A stretch of 64,000 nucleotides of DNA from assembly GCA_946407015.1 (NCBI GenBank), contig CAMJML010000010.1, forward strand, positions 1-64,000, read 5' to 3'. Below the pieces are notes generated by a model that made no database searches, was not told the origin of the DNA, and was given only the letters and a program-made list of their open reading frames with translations. The translations under genes were made by a program, and so were the position numbers. Of the stretch, positions 15,680 through 25,280 are shown one piece after another (the stretch's first letter is position 1; every line of letters begins with the position of its first letter). Source of the stretch: an uncultured Selenomonadales bacterium. GTDB taxonomy: Bacteria > Bacillota > Negativicutes > DSM-1736 > Dendrosporobacteraceae.

Positions 15680-17332
15680 ATGACCATACAGGCATTAGCA
15701 GGCAAAAAAGCACCAAAATCATTGCTGGTCAATGTCCCAAGACTGATCAGTGCTTATTATACCAATCATCCTGATCCGGACGAGCAAGCTCACCGGGTTG
15801 AATTTGGGACGTCCGGTCATCGTGGCAGTTCCTTTACCTATAGTTTTAACGAAGATCATATTTATGCCGTCACGCAGGCTATTTGTTCTTACCGCCAGGA
15901 GCAGGGGATTAACGGACCGCTTTTTTTGGGTTTTGATACGCATGCCTTGTCTGAGCCGGCTTTCATTTCAGCGGTTGAAGTATTGGCAGCCAACGGCGTG
16001 GAAACCATGATTGCCAACGATCTGAGTTATACGCCCACTCCAGTCATCTCTCATGCCATTCTGACCTATAATAAGGGGCGAAAAACGGGGCTGGCTGACG
16101 GAATTGTGATTACCCCATCCCATAATCCACCCGAACATGGGGGGATTAAATATAATCCGCCCCATGGCGGGCCTGCGGATACGCAGGCGACCGATTGGAT
16201 CGCCACCCGGGCCAACCAGTTGCTGCAGCAGGGTTTAAAAGGAGTCAGGCGACTGCCTTACCAGCAAGCTCTTCGCAGTGACTGTGTCCACGAACATCCT
16301 TATGTGCAAGCTTATGTCCATGATTTGCAGCAGGTGATCGATATGGAGGTTATCCGGGGAGCCGGTTTGAAACTGGCGGCAGACGCACTGGGCGGTTCAG
16401 GCTTAGGATATTGGCTGCCCATTGCCGAAAAGTACGGGCTGGATATTGATTTAATCAATGGTCATCCTGACCCTACCTTCAGCTTCATGAATGTCGACGG
16501 GGACGGCAAGATCCGGATGGATTGTTCTTCGCCCTATGCGATGGCTGGACTGATTGAACTGAAAGAACAGTATGACTTAGCTTTTGGCAATGATCCTGAT
16601 TTTGACCGTCATGGGATTGTCACCCGCAGTACCGGCCTGATGAATCCGAATCATTATCTGACGGTTGCTATTTCTTATCTCTTTCGTGACCGTACAAACT
16701 GGCGGCCGGATGCTGCTGTTGGCAAAACCCTGGTCAGTTCATCCATGATCGACCATGTTGCCGTTGATCTTGCAAGACCTTTAGCTGAAGTCCCCGTTGG
16801 CTTTAAGTGGTTTGTCGACGGACTGGTAGATGGCTCCTATGGTTTTGGCGGGGAAGAAAGTGCCGGAGCTTCCTTTTTACGTAAGGACGGTTCGGTTTGG
16901 ACAACGGATAAAGACGGGTTTATCATGTGCCTGCTGGCAGCCGAAATTCTTGCGAAAACCGGACGGGACCCAGGGCAGCATTATCAGGCATTGACCGAGA
17001 AGTTTGGTATCCCGGTCTACCAGCGCATTGATGCAGCAGCTACCGCCGCGCAAAAGACGGTATTGGCCAAGCTTTCTCCGGAGCAGGTTAAAGCCGAGCT
17101 GCTGGCCGGCGAAAAAATTACGGCCAAGCTGACCAGAGCACCGGGCAACCAGAAGCCGATTGGCGGCTTAAAGGTATGTACCGCCAGCGGCTGGTTTGCC
17201 GCCAGACCTTCCGGGACAGAAGACGTTTATAAAATCTATGCGGAAAGCTTTCAGGGAGAAACGCATCTCAAGCAGATTCAATCCGAAGCCAAGCAAATGA
17301 TTGCTGAGACTTTTGCAACTGCCGGAGTATAA
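15680..17332 (+). CDS. pgm: Phosphoglucomutase (alpha-D-glucose phosphate-specific)
   Basis: 550 residues, close to the E. coli Pgm length. The active-site phosphoserine loop is [12 protein letters not shown] (about residues 146-157), the metal loop is [10 protein letters not shown] (about 308), the sugar-recognition segment [15 protein letters not shown] (about 393) and the phosphate-binding loop [13 protein letters not shown] (about 513). It interconverts glucose 1-phosphate and glucose 6-phosphate. In this neighbourhood it links the Leloir enzymes GalT/GalK and the hexokinase to glycolysis. TGGAGG precedes the ATG, and the gene has its own terminator. Confidence 0.95.
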   Translation: MTIQALAGKKAPKSLLVNVPRLISAYYTNHPDPDEQAHRVEFGTSGHRGSSFTYSFNEDHIYAVTQAICSYRQEQGINGPLFLGFDTHALSEPAFISAVEVLAANGVETMIANDLSYTPTPVISHAILTYNKGRKTGLADGIVITPSHNPPEHGGIKYNPPHGGPADTQATDWIATRANQLLQQGLKGVRRLPYQQALRSDCVHEHPYVQAYVHDLQQVIDMEVIRGAGLKLAADALGGSGLGYWLPIAEKYGLDIDLINGHPDPTFSFMNVDGDGKIRMDCSSPYAMAGLIELKEQYDLAFGNDPDFDRHGIVTRSTGLMNPNHYLTVAISYLFRDRTNWRPDAAVGKTLVSSSMIDHVAVDLARPLAEVPVGFKWFVDGLVDGSYGFGGEESAGASFLRKDGSVWTTDKDGFIMCLLAAEILAKTGRDPGQHYQALTEKFGIPVYQRIDAAATAAQKTVLAKLSPEQVKAELLAGEKITAKLTRAPGNQKPIGGLKVCTASGWFAARPSGTEDVYKIYAESFQGETHLKQIQSEAKQMIAETFATAGV

Positions 17333-17344
17333 TGCCGCGATCAT

Positions 17345-17386
17345 AAGGCCCCCGGTCCTAAAATGGACTGGGGGCCTTCATTTTTT
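17345..17386 (+). terminator. Terminator of pgm
   Basis: AAGGCCCCCGGTCC pairs with GGACTGGGGGCCTT around a 6-base loop, followed by CATTTTTTC. Confidence 0.9.
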
Positions 17387-17468
17387 CAACAAGCATATGT
17401 TAAGGAGCGGAAAGCTGGACATAATAACAAAGTGCGCTTTGCCTAAACAGTGATTTCGGGAGGTAGAC

Positions 17469-18041
17469 GTGACTGACAATCGACTTGCCATGCGTTCAAT
17501 TACGGCGCTGTTCCTTGCAGGGCAAATTCTGCTGCTGATGCTGCTGGCTGCCCGAGGCAATAACAACTATATTCACGGAATTGCCGCAACGACAGGGCTT
17601 TGGTTGGCTTATTGCTATTGTGAAACCAAATTTCGTCTCAGTATGAACAATTATGTCCGCACCATCCTGGTGATCACACTCTTCAGTGACGGATTTTTGG
17701 GCTATTATTTGCAGTTATATCTGACATCCAATGTTTTTGATAAACTACAGCATGCTTTTGGCACTTATTCCTTTGCACTATTTGGGTATCTGTTAGTCGC
17801 TCAGCGAATCAAGGGGCCGCTGCCGCGTGAAGTGAACTTTATTCTGGTTCTTTGCTTGGGCATCAGTATGGGAGCTGTCTATGAGATTTTGGAGTTTATT
17901 GTGGACAACACGACCAGACCTGATCCGCCCGGTCAGCCAAGCTTATTGGACACCGATCTGGATTTAATTGCTGACAGTGTCGGTGCCGCAGTGGCGGCAG
18001 TTCATGCCTGTTCAGTGAAGTTTATCAACCGTCATTTCTGA
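17469..18041 (+). CDS. DUF2238 (YjdF-like) inner-membrane protein
   Basis: 190 residues starting with GTG behind GGGAGGT. Five to six membrane helices are predicted. Family features are KLQHAFGTYSFALFGYL near residue 95, GAVYEILEFIVDNTTRP near 137, and the acidic DTDLDLIADSVGAAVA near the end. The His and Asp/Glu residues in these segments are conserved in DUF2238 proteins, whose function is unknown; a metal or lipid role has been suggested only by analogy. Its last 17 bases overlap the end of the convergent hexokinase gene, with no terminator between them. Confidence 0.8.
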   Translation: MTDNRLAMRSITALFLAGQILLLMLLAARGNNNYIHGIAATTGLWLAYCYCETKFRLSMNNYVRTILVITLFSDGFLGYYLQLYLTSNVFDKLQHAFGTYSFALFGYLLVAQRIKGPLPREVNFILVLCLGISMGAVYEILEFIVDNTTRPDPPGQPSLLDTDLDLIADSVGAAVAAVHACSVKFINRHF

Positions 18042-19362
18042 CCGAATGGATTTTCATAGTTGTCGCCGCGGCAATCGCGGCACCGGCACCAGAGCCGTCT
18101 TTGCTGAGACGGCAGTCAATCTGACGGGCTTTTTCGCCCAGTAATTCCTTAAGGGTTTTGTTAATGGTGCCGGCATAGCCCGGCATTTTTTCGTAGAGCG
18201 AACCATCGATGGCAATCACATGCTGATGGCTCAATTCTGGATCAATATGAAAAAGCGTTGCGGCATAAGTCGCTGCCACCAGCCGGGCTGAACGTCCGAT
18301 AATGAGGCCGGCTAGTTTTTGGATTTCCGCACGGTCGGCATAGCTGCTTTGTGTAAGACCATAACGCAACAGCCAGTCTTGAATCTGTTCGAGATTTTGG
18401 CTGTCATCAGACAGCACCAGGGCCATATCTTTACCGGTGATGGCATTCGGCGGCAAGCTGACCGGCTGCTGAGTTGCCAGTATTTTTTTGTCTTGGACCA
18501 GTTCCTGCAGAACAAGACGCAATAACTCTCCGACATATCGTCCTGAGCACATTTTCTCCAGGCGACCGGTCCCAGGCCGGTCGCTGTTTTTATCTAACCG
18601 GTCATCAAAAACATTGCCGGAAACTTTATTAAAATTTCCGGATTCCATATTGACGTACATAGGGCAAAATCCGGCAGCCAAGGCAAAAGCGGGTTCCAGA
18701 TAACAAGTATTATGGCCGGTCCCGCAGATCGAACCAATATCGGTAAAGGTATCGGCATAGGCAGCGGCCATTAGCGCACTGACCGAATCATTGACAATGG
18801 CGGCCGCTTTAATGTGGGTGATATTTTGCCGGGAAAAGGCGCCATTCAGCAAGGCGACTATGTTTTCCCCCACGACGCCGGAGGTGGAAATTTCTTTGGT
18901 CCAATAAAGCAGCCGGGCATCGTCAATACTCTTCAGGCGGCAGGGAAAAGAAAATGCATGGCCAAGAAGGTAGTGCTGCCCGGTCGTCGTCAGAGCAGCC
19001 AGTCTTGCAGCTAAAAAGTCGAAGAGTTCAGCAGCGGTTGCTGAACTGGCGGTATAATCATAACTGCCGTCCGGGGCAGCCAGGGGTGCATCCTGGCGTT
19101 CCAAAACAGTATACTGGCCATTGCCATGCAGTTTGACCCTCAGAGCACGGACGTTGGTACCGCCGAAATCCAAGGCTAAAAAAATCCCGTTTTCCTGCCC
19201 GGTCGGTTTAGTTAAATAAGAAGGCAGCATGGCTAACGAACTGGGGCGATGAGCCAGCCCCTCGCGCATATCGTGTAAAAATAGCTGTATGACGGTTTGT
19301 AATTGCTGGGTTGATACAATAAAGCTTTGATATATCTGGCTCAAATCAGGACCAGTTGTCAT
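18025..19362 (-). CDS. Eukaryotic-type hexokinase
   Basis: 445 residues with the hexokinase_1/hexokinase_2 pattern, not the ROK or Glk pattern. The phosphate-1 loop is LALDFGGTNVRAL (about residue 63), the sugar site LGHAFSFPC (about 133), the catalytic Asp is in VNDSVSALMAA (about 190), followed by ICGTGHNTCYLEP and VNMESGNF, and the adenosine/hinge region is GSGAGAAIAAA near the end. It should phosphorylate glucose or a related hexose with ATP. Length matches single-unit bacterial hexokinases. It is divergent from galT, sharing a 255-bp control region that holds an inverted repeat. Confidence 0.9.
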   Translation of the reverse strand: MTTGPDLSQIYQSFIVSTQQLQTVIQLFLHDMREGLAHRPSSLAMLPSYLTKPTGQENGIFLALDFGGTNVRALRVKLHGNGQYTVLERQDAPLAAPDGSYDYTASSATAAELFDFLAARLAALTTTGQHYLLGHAFSFPCRLKSIDDARLLYWTKEISTSGVVGENIVALLNGAFSRQNITHIKAAAIVNDSVSALMAAAYADTFTDIGSICGTGHNTCYLEPAFALAAGFCPMYVNMESGNFNKVSGNVFDDRLDKNSDRPGTGRLEKMCSGRYVGELLRLVLQELVQDKKILATQQPVSLPPNAITGKDMALVLSDDSQNLEQIQDWLLRYGLTQSSYADRAEIQKLAGLIIGRSARLVAATYAATLFHIDPELSHQHVIAIDGSLYEKMPGYAGTINKTLKELLGEKARQIDCRLSKDGSGAGAAIAAATTMKIHSVRNDG

Positions 19363-19618
19363 GTCAAACCTCCTTGTTCCGGCAGTGCTGTTATGAGAAC
19401 ATTATACAGCAAAAAAACCAGTAATGGAGAAAGTTAGTAAAAAAATTAATTAACATTTTAGAATATTTATAAAATTATAAAAAACAGCAGGATAAAGGTT
19501 CTATTTAGCGAATAATTGTCGTAGTACTTAGTTAAGAAGTTAATTAAGTACTGGATATAACAATTTTTGGAATAGCCTTTTCGTCCACTAAAAGCTGGCA
19601 GCTCATTGGAGGGATAAT
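19363..19618. promoter_or_regulatory. Shared control region of hexokinase and gal genes, with a 13-bp inverted repeat
   Basis: AGTACTTAGTTAA (19523-19535) and TTAATTAAGTACT (19540-19552) are inverted with one mismatch and a 4-base spacer. A TATAAC box at 19556-19561 lies just beyond, so a bound repressor could cover the galT promoter. The ROK regulator at 22784 is the obvious candidate (inference). The rest is AT-rich with no gene. Confidence 0.6.
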
Positions 19619-20611
19619 ATGGCTGAATTAAGGTGGAACCCGCTGCTGCGGACCTGGACCATGGTTGCCGCCAATCGGCAGGCAAGGCCGCATTTGCCGC
19701 AGAACTGGTGTCCCTTTTGCCCGGGATCTGGGAAGGTCCCGGAAACCTATGAGGTCTACGCGTATAATAACGATTTTCCGGCCCTGACCTTGACGCCGGA
19801 TATGCCGGAAATTCCAACAGGCAAGCCCTATCAAGTCGCTCCTAACTACGGGAAATGCGAAGTCATCTTATATTCTCCGGATCACCATACCACCTTACCG
19901 GTCTTATCTTTGGATCATATTGAAAAATTGATCCAGCTATTAGCCAGCCGGTTTCAAGAACTGGCCCGTGATCCGCAAATTCAATATATTTTTCAATTCG
20001 AAAACCGGGGCGAGGAAGTAGGAGTCACCATGCCCCACCCGCATGGCCAAATTTATGGATACCCTTTTTTACCCCAGAAAATCCAAATTGAACTGGATAG
20101 CTGCCGGGAGTATTATGCTGAGCAGCAAGCCTGCCTGCTTTGTGATATGAATCAGGCTGAAGCCGATTTTAAGCAGCGGATTATCGCGGAGAACGATGCT
20201 TTTCTCGCCTATCTTCCTTATTTTACCGATTATCCCCATGGTGTGTTTATTGTCAGTAAACGTCATGTCGGCAACATTACCGAGTTTACCAAGGCCGAGC
20301 AGCGGGAACTGGCTGCTATGCTGAAAAATATTACCGGAGCGTTTGATACCTTATTTGATCGGCTATTCCCCTATATGATGTGTTTTCACCAAACGCCGGT
20401 CAATTGTACGGCGTATCAGAACGCCGACCAATATTATCATTTTCATATTGAGTTTTATACCCCGCTGCGTGAAGCCAACAAGATTAAGTATTACGCCTCC
20501 TCAGAAATGGGGGCGTGGGCAGCCTGCAACCCCATGGCGGTTGAACAGACCGCCGAACAATTGCGGCAGGCCTACAGACGTTTTGTAAATAGCCGGGAGG
20601 ACGACAAATGA
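19619..20611 (+). CDS. galT: Galactose-1-phosphate uridylyltransferase
   Basis: 330 residues. The zinc Cys pair CPFCPGS is near residue 32 and the second CLLCDM is near 173. The nucleotidylation motif MPHPHGQIYGYP (about 141-152) holds the catalytic His of the HPH triad. HFHIEFYTPL near 279 provides the further HxH ligands. The enzyme exchanges UMP between UDP-glucose and galactose 1-phosphate in the Leloir pathway. GGAGGG precedes the ATG. It heads the gal genes and overlaps galK by 4 bases (ATGA), so translation is likely coupled. Confidence 0.95.
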   Translation: MAELRWNPLLRTWTMVAANRQARPHLPQNWCPFCPGSGKVPETYEVYAYNNDFPALTLTPDMPEIPTGKPYQVAPNYGKCEVILYSPDHHTTLPVLSLDHIEKLIQLLASRFQELARDPQIQYIFQFENRGEEVGVTMPHPHGQIYGYPFLPQKIQIELDSCREYYAEQQACLLCDMNQAEADFKQRIIAENDAFLAYLPYFTDYPHGVFIVSKRHVGNITEFTKAEQRELAAMLKNITGAFDTLFDRLFPYMMCFHQTPVNCTAYQNADQYYHFHIEFYTPLREANKIKYYASSEMGAWAACNPMAVEQTAEQLRQAYRRFVNSREDDK

Positions 20612-21786
20612 ATGCGTTTGCCGAACTTGAAGAAAAATTCGCCGCGCATTTTGGCAGCTATGACCAGCGTGCCGCACGCTTTTTTGCCCCCGGCCGGGTC
20701 AATTTAATTGGTGAATATACGGATTTTAACGGGGGCTATGTTTTTCCGGCAGCCGTGTCATACGGAATCTGGGGGCTGCTGCGGCCGAACCCGGGCCGGG
20801 TAGTCCGGCTCCGGTCGACGAATGATGAACTGGCAGTGGATGTGAGCCTGGATGAACCGGTCAGCTGGCGGCGGGAAGACGGCTGGGCCAATTACCCCAA
20901 GGGAATTATCCGTGACTTGCTGGCAAAAGGGCTGGCGTTACAGGGCTGTGATATTCTGTATTCCGGCAATCTGCCGGCAGGGGCGGGACTGTCTTCATCG
21001 GCGGCAATGTTAGTGTTGACCGCCTATATGCTGCGGACCTGTTTTGAATCCCGTGTGATTGATCTGGTCACCCTGGCCCAAACCTGCCGTCAGGTCGAAA
21101 ATGAATTCATTGGTGTAAACTGCGGCATCATGGATCATTTTATCATTGCCAAGGGACGCCCGGACCGGGCGCTCTTGCTGGATTGCAATACCCTGGAACA
21201 TGATTATATTCCTTTTGACCTGGGAAAATACCGGTTGGTCATTATGAATACCAATAAAAAGCGTGAATTAACCGAGTCTAAGTACAATGAACGGCGTCAG
21301 CAATGTGATGCCGCTGTGGCCATTCTTAGTCAGCACCGGCCACTGCAAAATCTTTGCCAGGCTACACTGGCTGAGGTCGAAACCCTGCTGTCCGATCCGG
21401 TGCTACGGAAGCGGGCCAGACATGTGGTTTCTGAAAATCAGCGGGTACTTGAGGCTGTGGCAGCCCTGCAGGCCGGCAACACCGCGGCTTTCGGCCGGCT
21501 AATGACAGCTTCACATTGCTCGTTGCGGGACGACTTTGCCGTTTCAGGTCCTGAGCTTGATGCGCTGGTGGAGTATGCCTGGGCCGCTCCGGGATGCATC
21601 GGCGCGAGAATGACAGGAGCCGGCTTTGGCGGCTGCGCGATCGCTCTGGTGGATCATCAGGACCTCCAGGCTTTCATGCAGCAAGTGCAAATAGGCTATC
21701 AGGCTGTGACCGGCAGAAGTGCCGACTTTTATCCAGCGATTATCGCCGGCGGTGTCAAAAGCGAAGAGGCAGCTTATGGCAGTTAA
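20608..21786 (+). CDS. galK: Galactokinase
   Basis: 392 residues, the normal length for GHMP galactokinases. It has the signature PGRVNLIGEYTDFNGGYVFP (about residues 28-47), the ATP loop LPAGAGLSSSAAM (about 122-134) and the C-terminal glycine-rich GARMTGAGFGGCAIALV (about 332-348). NCGIMDHFI supplies the catalytic Asp. It phosphorylates galactose with ATP to galactose 1-phosphate. It overlaps galT upstream and the mutarotase-like gene downstream (11 bases), a tight gal operon. Confidence 0.95.
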   Translation: MNAFAELEEKFAAHFGSYDQRAARFFAPGRVNLIGEYTDFNGGYVFPAAVSYGIWGLLRPNPGRVVRLRSTNDELAVDVSLDEPVSWRREDGWANYPKGIIRDLLAKGLALQGCDILYSGNLPAGAGLSSSAAMLVLTAYMLRTCFESRVIDLVTLAQTCRQVENEFIGVNCGIMDHFIIAKGRPDRALLLDCNTLEHDYIPFDLGKYRLVIMNTNKKRELTESKYNERRQQCDAAVAILSQHRPLQNLCQATLAEVETLLSDPVLRKRARHVVSENQRVLEAVAALQAGNTAAFGRLMTASHCSLRDDFAVSGPELDALVEYAWAAPGCIGARMTGAGFGGCAIALVDHQDLQAFMQQVQIGYQAVTGRSADFYPAIIAGGVKSEEAAYGS

Positions 21787-22717
21787 GCCCGGTGTGTTCA
21801 GTGGATTGACAAGTTATACAATTGAGAACGAATGGCTGAAGATGATTGTTTTGCCGGAGTTAGGCGGAAAAATCGCCTCCTTACAGTATAAGCCTCAGCA
21901 ATTTGAAGTGCTGTTTCAACCTTCTGCGGGACAGTATCAACTGCCCCGGTATGGTGCGGATTTTGCCTGCTACGATACCTCCGGAGCAGACGAAATGTAT
22001 CCGACCATTGATCGCTGTCCGTATCCTGCGGCCGGGTTCCCGGGGGTACACCTGCCTGATCATGGGGAACTGTGGAGCATTCCCTGGACGACTGCTGTGA
22101 CAGACGATGGTTTGGTCAGCCGGGTTCATGGTATTGCTTTGCCTTATACCTTTGAACGCACTCTGAGGCTGCAGCGGCAGGGCATCCATATGGACTATCG
22201 CGTGCGTAATACCGGCCAGGCTGACTTATATGGCTTATGGGCTTTTCATGGCCTGGTCTGTTGTGATGAAGGCTCCAAGCTGGTTTTGCCGCAGACTTAT
22301 GAAGTGATGAATGTGCACGACAGCGCGGTACTGGGGCGTGCCGGAACGGTTCACTCCTTTCCGCTCAGTGTGGGGCAGGCTGGGCAGAGAGTTGATTTAA
22401 GCCGGATTGGTCCTAGGTCCCTGCAAATCACCGCGAAGTTTTATGTTCAGGGAAAGGTGGCTCAGGGAACAGCCGGACTGACGTTAAACAGCGGGCAGCT
22501 GCTCTATCATTTGACCTTTCCTCACGAGCGGGTTCCCTATCTGGGAGTCTGGGTCAATGCCGGCGGTTTTAAAGGAGAGTATAACTGCGCCCTGGAACCG
22601 TCCACCGGATATTATGACAGCCTGCAGCAGGCGTATCGGTCCAAAAGCCTGCTGCCAGTAAAACCCGGAGCGGTTCAGGAATGGTCGTTGCACATCGATT
22701 TGATCCCTCTGAAATAA
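21776..22717 (+). CDS. Aldose 1-epimerase-fold protein (galactose mutarotase-like)
   Basis: 313 residues from ATG 21776, chosen because AGAGG lies just upstream and the longer frame lies entirely inside galK. The chain shows the galactose-mutarotase superfamily pattern: an early LPELGGKIASLQYK, the central PDHGELWSIPW with a conserved His, and HMDYRVRNTGQADLYGLWAFH. The final third has YLGVWVNAGGFKG and LEPSTGYYDSL, the latter resembling the Glu-Pro segment of epimerases. Position directly after galK suggests it equilibrates alpha and beta galactose, although it is divergent from classical GalM and could be a related sugar-binding protein. Confidence 0.78.
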   Translation: MAVKPGVFSGLTSYTIENEWLKMIVLPELGGKIASLQYKPQQFEVLFQPSAGQYQLPRYGADFACYDTSGADEMYPTIDRCPYPAAGFPGVHLPDHGELWSIPWTTAVTDDGLVSRVHGIALPYTFERTLRLQRQGIHMDYRVRNTGQADLYGLWAFHGLVCCDEGSKLVLPQTYEVMNVHDSAVLGRAGTVHSFPLSVGQAGQRVDLSRIGPRSLQITAKFYVQGKVAQGTAGLTLNSGQLLYHLTFPHERVPYLGVWVNAGGFKGEYNCALEPSTGYYDSLQQAYRSKSLLPVKPGAVQEWSLHIDLIPLK

Positions 22718-22783
22718 CCCGGTGGTTTTTTTTCAAAGGGTGTGCCGGTTACCGTAAAAAACTGCGTGGTGAAAGGAGGAACT

Positions 22784-24010
22784 ATGGGGCGGGACTATTT
22801 TACAACCAAAATCAAAAATGGCAGTGTCACCAATGAGACACAGATTGTGAATCTGATTCGCCGTTCAGGTTTGATTTCACGGGCCGAAATTGCCAAAAAT
22901 ACCGGCCTGACACCACCGGCAGTGACCAATATTATCAACAAGCTTCAGGAAGGCGGTATGATCCGTGAGCATATGGTCGGCGAGTCAAGTGGTGGCCGGC
23001 GGCCGCTATTATTAAAAATTAACCCCGATATTGCCCGGATTGTCATTTTGCACGTGCGGTCCGAAAAGATCATGGGCTATGTGGTTGATCCTGATCTGAA
23101 CATTCATCACCGCGAGATTCAGAATATTAAGAAATGTTCTAAGGAAACGGTGCTGGAGTATCTGCTCGCTATGCTTGAGCGCTGCTTGCAAGCTTCAGCC
23201 GTATCTGTGGTCGCGGTCGGGGTCGTTGTGCGCGGACCGGTCCGGCTGCGCGAAGGGATCTCGGTATTTGCCCCGAATATTGGCTGGCGCAATGTGCCGC
23301 TAAAATATATCATCGAGGAAAAAACCGGCCTGCCGACCTTTGTGGAGAATGACTCGAGGGCACTGACCAATGGTGAATATTACTATGGCTCTCTGAAAGA
23401 TGCGCAGAGCATGGTTTTGCTGAAAGTCAGCCATGGCATTGGCGGGGGGATTATCTTCAACGGCAAACTGTACCGGGGAGTGAACGACAGTGCCGGTGAG
23501 GTGGGGCATACCACCATTGATGTGACCGGACCGCTGTGCAGCTGCGGCAATTACGGCTGCCTGGAAGCGATGGCTTCGGAGAATGCGCTGGTCGATCTGG
23601 TGATGAAGGAAATTAAGGAAGGGCAGGCCTCGCTGGTCAAAGATTATGTGGGCGGTGATTTGCAGGAACTTACCCCGGAAATCATTTACCGGGCGGCCGA
23701 TGCCGGTGATGAGGTGGCTTTAAGAATGCTCAACCGGGTTGCCCGCTATTTGGGGATCGGCATTGCGAATCTGGTGAACATCTTTAATCCGGAAATTATT
23801 GTGCTGGCCGGCGGGATTGTTAAAGCCAGGGCTCATGTGGGTGAAACCATTCAGCAGATTGTCCGCGACCGTTCCTTTGAGAGCTGCAGCAACGGGCTGG
23901 ACATCCGCTTTTCCACACAAGGGACTGAAAATACGCTAAAAGGATCGGCAGACTTGGTTTTTGCCGAAATTACCGAATTAAAGCTGCTGCAGGGAAAACC
24001 GGGTTTTTAA
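22784..24010 (+). CDS. ROK-family transcriptional regulator (XylR/NagC-like)
   Basis: 408 residues from the ATG behind AAAGGAGG. An N-terminal winged helix (about residues 12-75) contains LIRRSGLISRAEIAKNTGL and TPPAVTNIINKL. The remainder is a ROK sugar-kinase fold with ENDSRALTNGEYYYG and GIGGGIIFNGKLYRG. The zinc motif CSCGNYGCLEAMAS sits near residue 246. Members bind sugars or sugar phosphates and repress catabolic genes. It lies between the gal genes and mglBAC, so it most likely controls both and the inverted repeat before galT (inference). Confidence 0.9.
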   Translation: MGRDYFTTKIKNGSVTNETQIVNLIRRSGLISRAEIAKNTGLTPPAVTNIINKLQEGGMIREHMVGESSGGRRPLLLKINPDIARIVILHVRSEKIMGYVVDPDLNIHHREIQNIKKCSKETVLEYLLAMLERCLQASAVSVVAVGVVVRGPVRLREGISVFAPNIGWRNVPLKYIIEEKTGLPTFVENDSRALTNGEYYYGSLKDAQSMVLLKVSHGIGGGIIFNGKLYRGVNDSAGEVGHTTIDVTGPLCSCGNYGCLEAMASENALVDLVMKEIKEGQASLVKDYVGGDLQELTPEIIYRAADAGDEVALRMLNRVARYLGIGIANLVNIFNPEIIVLAGGIVKARAHVGETIQQIVRDRSFESCSNGLDIRFSTQGTENTLKGSADLVFAEITELKLLQGKPGF

Positions 24011-24114
24011 TGGATTATGGAGCGGGGGTAAGGGACGCAAGGTTGGCAGTAGAGGCGCTTATCACTGCTTTATGATAAAACACTCAAACCATACTTAATG
24101 AGGAGGGCATTTTT

Positions 24115-25146
24115 GTGAAAAAAGGTTTGAAAGGACTCATTGTCACCAGTTTGCTGGTTGGGGTACTGGCTGCGGGGTGCTCGAACTCCCAGGCACCTTC
24201 CGGTGCAAGCGCGGGCAAGCCTGTTGTCGGGGTAGCCATCTACAAATTTGACGACACCTTTATGACAGGGGTTCGCAACGCGATTTCCAAGTTTGCTGAA
24301 GGCAAGGCCACTGTCGAAATTGTTGACAGCCAGAATTCCCAGTCCACCCAAAATGACAAGGTTGATTTATTTATTACGAAAAAAGTCAACGCTTTGGCCA
24401 TCAATCCGGTTGACCGTACTGCCGCCGGAGTCATCATCGATAAAGCCAAAAAAGCCAATACTCCGGTTGTGTTTTTCAATCGCGAACCACTGCCTGAAGA
24501 TATGAAAAAATGGGATAAAGTCTATTATGTTGGTGCCAAAGCGGAAGAATCCGGGACTATTTCCGGGCAGCTTATCGTGGATTATTTAAAAGCCCATCCT
24601 GAAGCGGACAAAAACAAGGACGGAGTTTTGCAATATGTCATGCTGAAGGGAGAACCAGGCCATCAAGATGCTGAATTAAGGACGAAATATTCCATCAAAG
24701 CGCTTGAGGATGCCGGTATCAAAGTGCAAAAACTGGCTGAAGATACGGCCATGTGGGACCGGGTAAAGGGCCAGGAAAAAATGGCGGCCTTCTTAGCAGC
24801 CCATGGTGACAGCATTGAAGCGGTTTTTGCTAATAATGACGACATGGCACTTGGTGCCATTGAAGCCTTAAAAGCGAAGGGCTACTTTAAAGATGGCAAG
24901 TATATTCCGGTCGTAGGGGTTGATGCGACTGCACCGGCTTTAAAAGCACTGGAAGAAGGCACAATGCTGGGAACTGTTTTAAATGATGCGGTGAATCAGG
25001 GCAAAGCGACCATCAATATCGCGACCGTCTTGGCTCAAGGACAAACTCCAACCAAAGAGAATACCGGCTTTACCTTAACCGACGACAAATATGTATGGGT
25101 TCCTTATAAGAAAATCACCAGAGAAAATATGAACGACGCGAAATAA
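24115..25146 (+). CDS. mglB: Galactose/glucose-binding lipoprotein of the Mgl ABC transporter
   Basis: 343 residues starting at GTG behind AGGAGGG. The signal ends in a lipobox LAAGC (Cys near residue 22). The mature part is a type I periplasmic binding protein: VGVAIYKFDDTFM, VDLFITKKVNALAINPVD, VVFFNREP, EAVFANNDDMALGAIEALK and VGVDATAPALKALEEG. These are hallmarks of MglB, including the N-D-D sugar contact and the D-rich calcium loop region (PEADKNKDGV). It captures galactose or glucose outside the inner membrane and delivers it to MglAC. Confidence 0.92.
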   Translation: MKKGLKGLIVTSLLVGVLAAGCSNSQAPSGASAGKPVVGVAIYKFDDTFMTGVRNAISKFAEGKATVEIVDSQNSQSTQNDKVDLFITKKVNALAINPVDRTAAGVIIDKAKKANTPVVFFNREPLPEDMKKWDKVYYVGAKAEESGTISGQLIVDYLKAHPEADKNKDGVLQYVMLKGEPGHQDAELRTKYSIKALEDAGIKVQKLAEDTAMWDRVKGQEKMAAFLAAHGDSIEAVFANNDDMALGAIEALKAKGYFKDGKYIPVVGVDATAPALKALEEGTMLGTVLNDAVNQGKATINIATVLAQGQTPTKENTGFTLTDDKYVWVPYKKITRENMNDAK

Positions 25147-25162
25147 TTGCATGGGGCAAAGA

Positions 25163-25190
25163 CCGGCAGGAGTGAGCGCGCTCCTGCCGG
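25163..25190 (+). repeat. Intercistronic stem-loop between mglB and mglA
   Basis: CCGGCAGGAG pairs with CTCCTGCCGG around an 8-base loop that can itself pair. No T-tract follows, so it more likely protects the mglB 3' end or attenuates than fully terminates. Confidence 0.7.
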
Positions 25191-25280
25191 AGCTTGCTGG
25201 CAGAAACTTTGCTATTGAAAACAACAGGTGGTTGCACCGTGCTTGTATAGAATAACCGGTAGCTGAAGGGAGGGCGTCAG

